This document shows positions 24,116 through 30,787 of a DNA stretch of 42,577 nucleotides, one piece after another. Source of the stretch: a virus. The position numbers were made by a program, and so were the translations under genes. Each line of letters opens with the position of its first letter. Positions within the stretch are counted from its first letter, which is position 1. The notes under the pieces were generated by a model. It searched no databases and was not told where the DNA came from. It worked only from the letters and a program-made list of their open reading frames with translations. The stretch spans positions 1 through 42,577 of the IMG/VR virus record IMGVR_UViG_3300048592_000139. One strand, written 5' to 3'.

Positions 24116-26223
24116 TCGAACAGCTCATTGACCTATTCGATGCAGCGGTAACGGCCCCCGTGACCACTAAGCATGGCCTCGCTATCCTTGGCCCCGATGG
24201 TCCCATGAAACGGACGCAAACTGGGCAATACACGCCTATCGCTGTGGACAACGAAGCGCCGTGGAGCTATTGGCGGATCGGGGACATTAAGAGCACCCCT
24301 TACGACATCTACGCTTGCAGCATGGGAGCATTGCAACAGGTACCCTTGCGCCTTGTGATGCTGCTGCCGAACGACTGCGGGCATCGCGACATCCTACTTG
24401 CTGCGGGGCGTGCGGTATCGGCCACCACGGGTGCGGCGAAGGAACTCCTTGGCGCGGCGCGTGTGCGCGTTGTCGGACAGCGGATCGCCGTGGATGGCGT
24501 AGGTCAGGCAGAGAAGATCAGCGACATCCCCTTGCAGTGGTCCTTGATCGCGATCGACATGGACCTTGAGGTGATCGGAACGGCTGACTGTTTGGTAGGC
24601 TGCGATGAAGGCCCGAGCGTGCTTTGCTCTGTGATCGCCACGGCCACGAATGCGGAGGTCGTGGAGTGCTTAGGGGATAGGATCAATGAGATCTGCGAGA
24701 GCGACCCGTGCGACCCCGTAACAGTAGCAAGCTCGGACGGTGAGTACTCCGAGGTGGTGCCCTGCGGTGACAGCTTGATCTTGCCGGACGTGACCAACAC
24801 GGACAGCGATGGGACACCGGTAACACTCCCCGCTCAAACGCCTTTCGTAGCTACGCCTTGCGGTACTCCCGACCCCGGCTATGCCCAGCCACAGGACAGC
24901 GCGGGGGCGGACATCGCCACCCTCACTACCATCCCCTCGGGGTCAACGGTCAACGTGCCCATCGGTGACGGCTCGGTGCAGCTTGAAGACACCGCAGGAA
25001 ACCCTCTTGGCTCACCCGTGGCGGTCAAGGCTGAAGAGACATTGGTGCCAGTGGTGGCTCCGAACGGGACGGTTATGACTTCGAACGGAGGTGATTCCGT
25101 GATGGACGTGTTGAGCGGTGAGACAAAGCCGTTGCCAAAAAGCAAGATCCTTTTCAAGGATGCCTCGGATACATCTGTGTTTACGGATCCCTATGACAAC
25201 AAGTTTGACGGAAACCTGTTTCCGGCTATCGCCATCCCCCGCCGCGAACTAAAGGACAGCAACGGTGACGGCATAGGCATCTACGCCTCTTTGGATGGGT
25301 TGATAGATGATACCATCCCGGACATCCCCGATAGCGCCGTCACGGTCAACGGAACAGCCTTCGGAAGTGTCAAGGCGACATCATCGCTCGATGTCCCTGT
25401 AAAGGACACGCTGGGGGCATCCGTGGGCAGCAAGGTCGGGACCGAGTGGATCGTCCCCGCAGCCAGCACTGGCGACTACGACGTGGATGCCTATATCGCC
25501 AGCGTCCAGCAGGCAGACAATGCAGCACTGGAAATCGCGGTGAAGACCTTGCTGTATAATTTCATAACAGGCTTGAAGTCGGATGGATTGTGGACAGCCA
25601 TGAAGAACACTATCCCTCTGGTAGGAGCGCGAACGCTTGCCGGTGCTTTGGTTCCACTGTCAGGTCCATCGCCGACAAACTTCAATTTCGTCGATGCCGA
25701 TTATAACAGGAAAACAGGGCTGAAGGGTAATGGCAGCACGAAGTACCTTTTGTCCGGTCGGAACAACAACGCCAGTCCGCAGAACAACACGCACAACTAC
25801 GTCTATATCACAGCGGAGGATACCTCGATGACATCCACGGCGTACATGGGAGCTGGGGTGGCCGACAACGGATCCAACCTGCTTGGCAAATCCGGCAGTG
25901 CGCCGTACAATGCCGTGGTACGTAGCCGATCCTCGACAGCCTTCACCGCTGCCACGTCTGGCCCTGGTGGTCTCGGTATCACCCGTAATAACGGCGCGAA
26001 CTACACCCTGAGGATAGCAGGTGCAGATCAGACTGTTACCCAAGCCTCGCAGACACCATACGACGGGCTCATGGGCATCTTCGCCCGTGTCGCAGGCGGA
26101 ACCCCAACCATCTACACTAACGGTCGCATTGCGTTCGCTTCGCAGGGATTGAGCTTGACCCTTTCCCAGCTGGATGCACGTGTAGCCACTTATATGTCGG
26201 CATTGTCCGCTGCGATACCATGA
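24112..26223 (+). CDS. Tail fibre protein with lectin-like C-terminus
   Basis: A 703-residue protein. The first 150 residues look globular (possible tail-terminator-like or attachment domain), residues 190-450 are repetitive beta-rich segments with repeated PVxVKxxxTL-type units, and the last 250 residues match the widespread fibre-end pattern: DYDVDAYIASVQQADN helix, IPLVGARTLAGALVPLSG, then a concanavalin-like jelly roll (NFNFVDADYNRKTGLKGNGS). It should be a host-recognition fibre or side fibre. Start from ATGA overlap. Confidence 0.65.
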   Translation: MIEQLIDLFDAAVTAPVTTKHGLAILGPDGPMKRTQTGQYTPIAVDNEAPWSYWRIGDIKSTPYDIYACSMGALQQVPLRLVMLLPNDCGHRDILLAAGRAVSATTGAAKELLGAARVRVVGQRIAVDGVGQAEKISDIPLQWSLIAIDMDLEVIGTADCLVGCDEGPSVLCSVIATATNAEVVECLGDRINEICESDPCDPVTVASSDGEYSEVVPCGDSLILPDVTNTDSDGTPVTLPAQTPFVATPCGTPDPGYAQPQDSAGADIATLTTIPSGSTVNVPIGDGSVQLEDTAGNPLGSPVAVKAEETLVPVVAPNGTVMTSNGGDSVMDVLSGETKPLPKSKILFKDASDTSVFTDPYDNKFDGNLFPAIAIPRRELKDSNGDGIGIYASLDGLIDDTIPDIPDSAVTVNGTAFGSVKATSSLDVPVKDTLGASVGSKVGTEWIVPAASTGDYDVDAYIASVQQADNAALEIAVKTLLYNFITGLKSDGLWTAMKNTIPLVGARTLAGALVPLSGPSPTNFNFVDADYNRKTGLKGNGSTKYLLSGRNNNASPQNNTHNYVYITAEDTSMTSTAYMGAGVADNGSNLLGKSGSAPYNAVVRSRSSTAFTAATSGPGGLGITRNNGANYTLRIAGADQTVTQASQTPYDGLMGIFARVAGGTPTIYTNGRIAFASQGLSLTLSQLDARVATYMSALSAAIP

Positions 26224-26282
26224 CCGGACGATACCCCAAAGAACCAATGCAGCTATTGAACCAGATCGAACCATTCCCATGA
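26220..26282 (+). CDS. Possible 20-residue coupled peptide
   Basis: The ORF MTGRYPKEPMQLLNQIEPFP has its ATG inside the previous stop and its TGA inside the next ATG, so ribosomes could pass straight through. It may exist only to couple translation. Confidence 0.3.
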   Translation: MTGRYPKEPMQLLNQIEPFP

Positions 26283-26482
26283 GGACGCTGATATTGCTCT
26301 TGGTCCTCACCGGCTGCGCGGCACCGAAGAACAGCTACAAGCGTTTCCCGGAGCCGAAGTACAAGGTGCGCACCCACGCCCGTGACGGGGTGCCCAGCGT
26401 AGCGCAGACGTGGTGGAGCCACCTGTGGTTCTGGGAGCGTTGGGGGAAGCAAAAACAGGGCAAAAGCATCCGCCTGAGATGA
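26279..26482 (+). CDS. Small lipoprotein
   Basis: A 67-residue protein with a short lipoprotein signal (MRTLILLLVLTGC, lipobox LTGC at residue 13) followed by a Trp-rich, basic mature part (WWSHLWFWERWGKQK). It would be anchored to the outer or inner membrane. Given the lysis genes downstream, an o-spanin-like or superinfection-exclusion role is conceivable. Coupled by ATGA to its neighbours. Confidence 0.6.
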   Translation: MRTLILLLVLTGCAAPKNSYKRFPEPKYKVRTHARDGVPSVAQTWWSHLWFWERWGKQKQGKSIRLR

Positions 26483-27051
26483 AGGTCTGGGAATGGTTCA
26501 CCAAGCTCCCGAAGGAGCTACGTTACTTGATCGCCGGTATAGTGGCACTGATACTGATCGTGGCCACCTCCGTTACTTCCGCACTTGCTTGGTACACGGG
26601 CTACACGCCCGACAAGCTGGACCTGCTATTGACCAAGCACGGAAGCCAGCAGCAGTTGGACAGCATGAAGGATGACCTCGCCGGTGGTGCCAAGGATGCC
26701 ATTGACGAAGCGGTGAGCCGTAGTCAGCAGTGGACTATGGAGTACCTGAGCACCGAGCGGCAGTTGGCGGTGGACACCTCCTTCAAGCCTGCCGTGCAAC
26801 TGCTGTATGCCTTGAAGGACGAGGTGCGCCGCATCAAGAACGACCTGAAGATCACCAACGACAAGATCAACGACATCCCGAACGAGGACAAGCTGAAGCA
26901 GTTGATCGAAGACAACAACGATAATGACCGCACGGCGGAGATGTTGGAGCAAGTACTACGGCGCATGGATCAAAAGGACGTGGACGACGCGGCGCTGAGG
27001 GAGAGCATAGAGGAATTAAAGACAGGCAAACGGGTAAAGATCAAATTGTGA
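26479..27051 (+). CDS. Membrane-anchored coiled-coil protein
   Basis: A 190-residue protein: a 17-residue charged start, one membrane span at about residues 18-40 (YLIAGIVALILIVATSVTSA), then a long Lys/Asp/Glu-rich coiled coil to the end. Start at 26479 from overlap with the lipoprotein stop. The topology is like i-spanins or membrane-bound virion proteins. It belongs to a cluster of four helical proteins before the endolysin. Confidence 0.55.
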   Translation: MKVWEWFTKLPKELRYLIAGIVALILIVATSVTSALAWYTGYTPDKLDLLLTKHGSQQQLDSMKDDLAGGAKDAIDEAVSRSQQWTMEYLSTERQLAVDTSFKPAVQLLYALKDEVRRIKNDLKITNDKINDIPNEDKLKQLIEDNNDNDRTAEMLEQVLRRMDQKDVDDAALRESIEELKTGKRVKIKL

Positions 27052-27485
27052 TGGAGAGCATGGGGGGAAGGTTATTCGTGTGGCTTGGGTGGCTTGGGTT
27101 CGCCTTTATCGGGTGGGCTTATTGGCGGCTGTTCCGCAGCTCCGGAGTGCAGGAGCTGCTCGAACTGAAAGCCGCGATGAAAACAGCAGAGGAACAGATC
27201 GTTCGGCTGAGCGAACACAATGATAAACTGCTCACCGAGGTGGACAGGTTGACCGTTGAAAAGGCCAATGTGGATAGCAAGCTGATCGATGCGACCAACG
27301 ACAAGCGCGAGTTGATGAAGGCGCTGAACAGGTCACGGGAGGCAAACGAGATGCTGGTCAATGCCATGGGGCTATGCGCCGAAAAGCAGGCCACGCAGCA
27401 GCGCATCCTTGACAAGCAGGACCGGCAGATGGAAGAGCTGTGGAGCGAGTTGACCAAACTAAAGGCGCAGCATGGCGAGCTATGA
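27051..27485 (+). CDS. Membrane-anchored coiled-coil protein
   Basis: A 144-residue protein with an N-terminal membrane span (FVWLGWLGFAFIGWAYWRLF) and a heptad-rich coiled coil over residues 35-140. A GTG one codon upstream is an alternative start; the ATG is preferred because it overlaps the previous stop as TGATG. It resembles an i-spanin or scaffolded holin partner in shape only. Confidence 0.5.
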   Translation: MESMGGRLFVWLGWLGFAFIGWAYWRLFRSSGVQELLELKAAMKTAEEQIVRLSEHNDKLLTEVDRLTVEKANVDSKLIDATNDKRELMKALNRSREANEMLVNAMGLCAEKQATQQRILDKQDRQMEELWSELTKLKAQHGEL

Positions 27486-27706
27486 TAGAACAGAGCAGGG
27501 GGGCACTACTGGAGGAGATCGAACACCTACGGCGGCAGAGGGATCATTTGGAGCGAAGACTTACCGATCACCGGAACTGGCTGGTAAGGCTGGCCACGTC
27601 GAACAAGCAATGGAGGGAACACATTGCCTTGCAGCGGAAGCAGATCGAAGCCCTTACCTTGCGCATTGTTCACCTTCAGACGCAACTCTCAACGAGGCTT
27701 AACTGA
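27482..27706 (+). CDS. Small coiled-coil protein
   Basis: A 74-residue, fully helical, Arg/Gln-rich protein (LLEEIEHLRRQRDHLERRLT) without a signal or membrane span. Coupled to both neighbours (ATGA before, TGATG after). It may pair with the two membrane-bound coiled-coil proteins upstream. Confidence 0.5.
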   Translation: MIEQSRGALLEEIEHLRRQRDHLERRLTDHRNWLVRLATSNKQWREHIALQRKQIEALTLRIVHLQTQLSTRLN

Positions 27707-28173
27707 TGACCAAAGCAGAGCGGGTACTGGCCTTCGCATCCATCGAAGTAGGGACTGTTGAAAGTCCGGCGAACAGCAACCGGACCAAGTACGGCAAGTG
27801 GTTCGGGCTGGATGGCGTTCCATGGTGCGGCATCTTCGTCTCTTGGGTATTCGACAAGGCGGGGGCGAACCTTGGAAACATCGGTTTCTCCAATGGCTTC
27901 GCGGGATGCCAGACGGCGGTAGCGCACTTCCGTAGAACCAAGGAGGTGACCACGAAACCGCAGCCGGGGGACATTGTGTTCTTTGACTGGAACGGCGATG
28001 CGCGCTACGACCACACCGGCCTATTCGTGCGCCGCTTGAGCGCCACGCAGTTCGAGACCATCGAAGGCAATACCTCCCCCACCAACCAAAGCAACGGCGG
28101 CATGGTGATGCGCCGCAAACGCAGCTTCGGCAAAGGCGTGCTATTCGTCCACCCGAAAGTGCTTGACATATGA
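27706..28173 (+). CDS. CHAP-domain endolysin
   Basis: A 155-residue single-domain protein of the NlpC/P60-CHAP superfamily. The catalytic Cys is C41 (VPWCGIFVSW), the His is H103 (RYDHTGLF), followed by an EGNTS segment for the third position. There is no signal peptide, so release depends on a holin or membrane lesion. It cleaves peptidoglycan (amidase or endopeptidase). It is the most certain lysis gene and is followed by a spanin. Confidence 0.85.
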   Translation: MTKAERVLAFASIEVGTVESPANSNRTKYGKWFGLDGVPWCGIFVSWVFDKAGANLGNIGFSNGFAGCQTAVAHFRRTKEVTTKPQPGDIVFFDWNGDARYDHTGLFVRRLSATQFETIEGNTSPTNQSNGGMVMRRKRSFGKGVLFVHPKVLDI

Positions 28174-28760
28174 GGCGCTGCACGACCATACTATTCTTGC
28201 TCGTGGCGCTGTTGGTGGCATCTTGCTCTTCGCCCCGTAAGGCGCAGCAGCGGGATGAGCGCAAGGCGGCGAAGTACTTGGCCAAGGCGATCATGCTGGA
28301 CCCGTCGATACTGAAGACAGGCGAAAGCACGACCTATACCATTCCCGCCGACAGCGCGACATTCACGGCCAAGCCTTCCGAGGTGAACGTGGATAGCCTG
28401 CTTGCCGCCTGCGCGGAACTGAACGCCGCGTTGTCGGTGCGTCCCCCTGAAGAGGTGCCGGTGTACAGGGACATCACCAAGGTGATCGACGGGATCAAAC
28501 GAAAGGCTTGCGCGTGGGAGGGCTTCACGGAGCACTTTGGCAAGACGCTCACCATCACCGTGAGCAATGTGGACGGCACGCCGGTGTTGATGGTAGACCA
28601 GAGCAAAGAGGTTGTGCAGGTGCCTTGCCCGCCGAGGGTGGAGCGGCCCCAGGTCGCGCCCAAGTGCGGCGTGGCAGAATGGTATCGGACGTTCACATGG
28701 TTGATCCTTGGCCTTGCTATGCTGCTGATCGCCTACTTCGCCTATAAGATCCTCCGATGA
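28170..28760 (+). CDS. Single-molecule spanin (u-spanin) candidate
   Basis: A 196-residue protein with an N-terminal lipoprotein signal ending in lipobox VASC (C19) and a C-terminal membrane span (about residues 173-193, WLILGLAMLLIAYFAYKILR). An outer-membrane lipid anchor plus an inner-membrane span in one chain is the topology of u-spanins such as T1 gp11, which fuse the two membranes at the last step of lysis. Its position right after the endolysin supports this. The periplasmic part is long enough to span the envelope. Confidence 0.7.
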   Translation: MRRCTTILFLLVALLVASCSSPRKAQQRDERKAAKYLAKAIMLDPSILKTGESTTYTIPADSATFTAKPSEVNVDSLLAACAELNAALSVRPPEEVPVYRDITKVIDGIKRKACAWEGFTEHFGKTLTITVSNVDGTPVLMVDQSKEVVQVPCPPRVERPQVAPKCGVAEWYRTFTWLILGLAMLLIAYFAYKILR

Positions 28761-28858
28761 GCTGCGAGGACTGGGCTATCATCGGCTACACCTATGGTCT
28801 GCTGGTTCTGGCCGTGGTGGTGGTGCTGAACGAGTACCGGAGGCGGCTGAAAAAGTAG
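28757..28858 (+). CDS. 33-residue membrane peptide, possible holin
   Basis: Starts MSCEDWAIIGYTYGLLVLAV and ends with a basic tail RRRLKK; one membrane span with a charged end. ATG overlaps the spanin stop. Size and place fit a pinholin-like or regulatory peptide, without further proof. Confidence 0.45.
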   Translation: MSCEDWAIIGYTYGLLVLAVVVVLNEYRRRLKK

Positions 28859-28877
28859 GTGGTTTTTGCCTATTTTT

Positions 28878-28937
28878 GGCCCATAACGGACATTGCTATG
28901 CGCCGCGCCTCGTGTGGTATAGCTGTAGTTGGCCCCC
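28878..28937 (+). repeat. attC-like site 1
   Basis: From GGCCCATAAC (28878-28887) to GTTGGCCCCC (28928-28937), with an inner hairpin pairing GCTAT (28895-28899) with ATAGC (28919-28923). The order AAC, inner inverted repeat, GTT and a length of 60 nt match the layout of integron attC sites. The inner part (GGACATTGCTATGCGCC...) is nearly the same as in site 2. Confidence 0.55.
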
Positions 28938-28972
28938 GTTCTTTTCTCTTCAGGCATTAAATCAATAGGCTC

Positions 28973-29152
28973 ATGGAAAACCAAACGATCGAAGCAGGAA
29001 CCAAGTTCTACCTCACCCCGACTGGATCAAAGTCGTGGCGCGTTATGATGTCAAGGCCAAATGGCATGGTCACACGCTGGAAGACCTATCGAAACTACGA
29101 GCGTGCCATGGCCGTGATGAGCCTATTGAACCAGCGGGTTCCTCGCATTTGA
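28973..29152 (+). CDS. Cassette A ORF, unknown function
   Basis: A 59-residue basic protein starting MENQTIEAGTKFYLTPTGSK. It sits alone between GTTGGCCCCC (28928) and GGGGGCCATC (29155), a near-perfect inverted pair, with a leader (GTTCTTTTCTCTTC, then a TAGGC motif) shared with the 42223 cassette. The stop codon lies directly before the boundary (TGAATGGGGGCC), just as in that cassette. No family recognised. Confidence 0.6.
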   Translation: MENQTIEAGTKFYLTPTGSKSWRVMMSRPNGMVTRWKTYRNYERAMAVMSLLNQRVPRI

Positions 29153-29154
29153 AT

Positions 29155-29213
29155 GGGGGCCATCGGACATTGCTATGCGCCGCGCCTCGTGGCGTATAGC
29201 TGTAGTTGTATGC
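29155..29213 (+). repeat. attC-like site 2
   Basis: From GGGGGCCATC (29155-29164) to GTTGTATGC (29205-29213), 59 nt. A 10-bp stem with one G-T pair joins GCTATGCGCC (29172-29181) and GGCGTATAGC (29191-29200) around a 9-nt loop. It is the best-formed of the four sites and the junction between cassettes A and B. Confidence 0.6.
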
Positions 29214-29239
29214 AGGCGTTTCACTCTTAAACAAGCACA

Positions 29240-29530
29240 ATGAAAAGCAAGATGATAGTTAGTAGCAAGGCGCTTAGGGAAGCCCTGCAATATGTCGAAA
29301 GGACGGGCGTAAACGACAGCGATGAATCGGTGGTAAGTTTCCGAAACGACGGAGCTGGCATCGAGGTCTCTGGCATCTACATTACCAATGTGATGCGCGA
29401 CTGGGAAGACTTCGACGTTGACAGTGACAAGGCAATGAAGCTCCGCGCCTTGCTTATGGCAATGTCGGAACAACCGATCACTGTGATGTACGATGGCAAC
29501 TGGTTCACCATTCAGGAGGTGCTTGTGTAA
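29240..29530 (+). CDS. Cassette B ORF, unknown function
   Basis: A 96-residue acidic soluble protein starting MKSKMIVSSKALREALQYVE. The opening (VSSKALREALQY) loosely recalls the start of DNA sliding-clamp domains, but the protein is far too short for a clamp, so this is only a shape resemblance. Bounded by GTAGTTGTATGCA (29202-29214) and its exact inverse ending at 29549. Good Bacteroidota start context (AACAAGCACA). Confidence 0.6.
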   Translation: MKSKMIVSSKALREALQYVERTGVNDSDESVVSFRNDGAGIEVSGIYITNVMRDWEDFDVDSDKAMKLRALLMAMSEQPITVMYDGNWFTIQEVLV

Positions 29531-29536
29531 TTCGCT

Positions 29537-29549
29537 TGCATACAACTAC
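29537..29549 (+). repeat. Right boundary of cassette B
   Basis: TGCATACAACTAC is the exact inverse of GTAGTTGTATGCA at 29202-29214. No inner hairpin follows, so the array ends here and a conventional promoter and gene begin. Confidence 0.6.
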
Positions 29550-29571
29550 GAAATAGACACCATTAAAGCAT

Positions 29572-29579
29572 TACTTTAG
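29572..29579 (+). promoter_or_regulatory. Promoter element TACTTTAG
   Basis: TACTTTAGCCCC lies 4 nt before the ATG at 29584, so the transcript is predicted to be leaderless. Confidence 0.5.
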
Positions 29580-29583
29580 CCCC

Positions 29584-29973
29584 ATGAAAGCCCTGCTATT
29601 CCTACTCCTGACCACCCCCGCCCTGGCACAGAGCGATGTGGTGCGGTGGGGATGGACCAACCCACCACCACCGATGAACGTTGTGAACGCTGGCTTTGAA
29701 TTGGACAAGGATGCCAACAGCTCAAGCCTCGCCGCGTGGTCCGCCATTGCAGGCGCGGTGATGGGCACGGCGTTCTATTTGGACGGCGATCGTGATGCCG
29801 CCTATGGTGTCTGGACGATGGGATTTGTGGCACACTTCGCGTTCACTATCAACGCCACAAAGCACCGGCACCGGGCAGCGCAACACTGGCAGCAGGGATG
29901 GTCAAAGGACCGGCTGTATGAGAGTGAGCCGGACAGCGTTGGTAGCGCACCACCGAAGAGAGTTGAGAGATAG
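29584..29973 (+). CDS. Secreted or membrane-associated hypothetical protein
   Basis: A 129-residue protein with a short signal peptide (MKALLFLLLTTPALA, cleavage likely after ALA) and a central hydrophobic stretch (WSAIAGAVMGTAFYL, WTMGFVAHFAFTI), so it is exported and perhaps membrane-embedded. Such proteins are frequent in Bacteroidota phages and prophages. Function unknown. Confidence 0.55.
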   Translation: MKALLFLLLTTPALAQSDVVRWGWTNPPPPMNVVNAGFELDKDANSSSLAAWSAIAGAVMGTAFYLDGDRDAAYGVWTMGFVAHFAFTINATKHRHRAAQHWQQGWSKDRLYESEPDSVGSAPPKRVER

Positions 29974-30049
29974 CCGCCGTGCTTTCGTAGGGGTTTGTCG
30001 CGGCGGTTGGAAGCCCTTGCAGAAATGTGAGGGCTTTCGCTTACATTCG
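29974..30049 (+). promoter_or_regulatory. Terminator-promoter unit 1
   Basis: CCGCC (29974-29978) pairs with GGCGG (30002-30006); a second hairpin pairs AAGCCCT (30011-30017) with AGGGCTT (30030-30036). Then TACATTCG (30042-30049) followed by CCCCG is a promoter element. The unit closely resembles the one at 30112-30148, so it is a duplicated regulatory module. Confidence 0.6.
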
Positions 30050-30053
30050 CCCC

Positions 30054-30140
30054 GTGTCCCGTTCCACATTTGAGCGGGTGGTGGAAGCGGACTGGAATAG
30101 GTCGCGCCCCGGAAGTCCTTGCAGAAGTGCAGGGACTTCT
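30054..30140 (+). ncRNA. Short candidate RNA 1
   Basis: About 85 nt between a TACATTCG promoter and a terminator hairpin (GAAGTCC 30112-30118 with GGACTTC 30133-30139, then TT). It contains an inner stem TTCCAC (30062-30067) with GTGGAA (30081-30086). No ORF has a good start context. Probably a small RNA transcript. Confidence 0.45.
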
Positions 30141-30148
30141 TATATTAG
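30141..30148 (+). promoter_or_regulatory. Promoter element TATATTAG
   Basis: TATATTAGCCCCG directly follows the terminator of the previous short RNA. Confidence 0.55.
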
Positions 30149-30152
30149 CCCC

Positions 30153-30409
30153 GCCAAAGCATTGAGACGCATTGAGCGCATCGTAGACCCCGGAGCGATA
30201 CCGGGCAGGTCCACCATCATTTCGTTGGCGTCAACGAAATGATACCTCACATGGGCCTGAATTGATTCGATACGGTGGGGCAAGGTGTGAGGAGCAGAGG
30301 CACAAGTCAAACGGCAACACGCCCGTAATTCAGATGTGGAGCGACCTTCGGGCCGCAGCCTAATTCGGCGGAACCCTCGGACGATAGTTCGGGGGTTCCT
30401 GCTTTTTGT
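30153..30409 (+). ncRNA. Candidate structured RNA 2 (about 250 nt)
   Basis: It begins after a TATATTAG promoter and ends in an intrinsic terminator (GGAACCC 30370-30376 with GGGTTCC 30393-30399, inner CGGAC/GTTCG stem, then TGCTTTTTG). Inside are a 12-bp perfect hairpin (30216-30227 with 30232-30243), CCCGG/CCGGG (30189-30205) and CCTCACA/TGTGAGG (30245-30292). ORFs crossing it lack start context. I do not recognise a known RNA family. Confidence 0.6.
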
Positions 30410-30410
30410 G

Positions 30411-30418
30411 TATATTGC
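30411..30418 (+). promoter_or_regulatory. Promoter of the tRNA cluster
   Basis: TATATTGC followed by GCCCC lies 18 nt before tRNA-Cys and right after the terminator of the previous transcript. Confidence 0.55.
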
Positions 30419-30436
30419 GCCCCTAATGAAGCACAA

Positions 30437-30507
30437 AGCCCATTGTCCGAGCGGTCAGGTACCGCTCCGCAAAAGCGGTCAGGCCGGTTCGACTCCGGCA
30501 TGGGCTT
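30437..30507 (+). tRNA. tRNA-Cys (GCA)
   Basis: Acceptor AGCCCAT pairs with ATGGGCT, discriminator U73 as expected for Cys, anticodon stem CCGCT/AGCGG with loop CCGCAAA (anticodon GCA), T arm GCCGG-TTCGACT-CCGGC. The base before the anticodon is C where U33 is almost universal, an odd feature. CCA is not encoded. Confidence 0.85.
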
Positions 30508-30543
30508 CATTTCCTTTTCGATATTGGCGAGGATAAATCCTTC

Positions 30544-30613
30544 GGGATGTTCGCGCGGTGCTGGCCGGGCCTGTAAAACCCTAGCCTTGGTGGTTCGACT
30601 CCATCACATCCCA
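30544..30613 (+). tRNA. tRNA-like gene, anticodon GTA (Tyr) most likely
   Basis: Acceptor GGGATGT pairs with ACATCCC and the T arm GGTGG-TTCGACT-CCATC is sound. The anticodon loop CTGTAAA would read Tyr codons, but the stem is weak (a C-A pair closes the loop), the D arm is poorly formed, and the long variable arm of bacterial tRNA-Tyr is missing. It is either a degenerate tRNA or one with unusual structure. Confidence 0.5.
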
Positions 30614-30618
30614 CATAC

Positions 30619-30689
30619 ACACGGGACAGTCATGGCGACGGGTGGGCCTCCAAAACCTTACCGCGTGGGTTCGATTCCTACCCCGTGTG
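30619..30689 (+). tRNA. tRNA-Trp (CCA)
   Basis: Acceptor ACACGGG pairs with CCCGTGT, G73 is correct for Trp, T arm GTGGG-TTCGATT-CCTAC is like known tRNA-Trp, and the loop CTCCAAA gives anticodon CCA. The D loop is very short and the anticodon stem is weak with a closing C-A pair, as in the preceding gene. Confidence 0.7.
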
Positions 30690-30693
30690 CTTT

Positions 30694-30765
30694 GCGACAA
30701 TAGCTCAGACGGTAGAGCGGCGGCCTGAAAAGTCGTGGTCCGTGGTTCGATTCCACGTTGTCGCA
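30694..30765 (+). tRNA. tRNA-Phe (GAA)
   Basis: Acceptor GCGACAA pairs with TTGTCGC, A73, canonical D arm (TAGCTCAGACGGTAGAGC), anticodon stem GCGGC/GTCGT with loop CTGAAAA (anticodon GAA), T arm CGTGG-TTCGATT-CCACG. Canonical in all arms. Confidence 0.9.
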
Positions 30766-30774
30766 CATTTGTGT

Positions 30775-30782
30775 TATATTTG
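30775..30782 (+). promoter_or_regulatory. Promoter element TATATTTG
   Basis: TATATTTGCCCCG directly downstream of tRNA-Phe; starts the candidate structured RNA A. Confidence 0.6.
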
Positions 30783-30787
30783 CCCCG

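Noticed and set aside
28878-29213. CRISPR array
   Set aside because: The repeated hairpin units occur twice with an ORF-sized gap, not at regular short spacer intervals.
29240-29530. DNA sliding-clamp fragment
   Set aside because: Only the first dozen residues look clamp-like; length and the rest do not fit.
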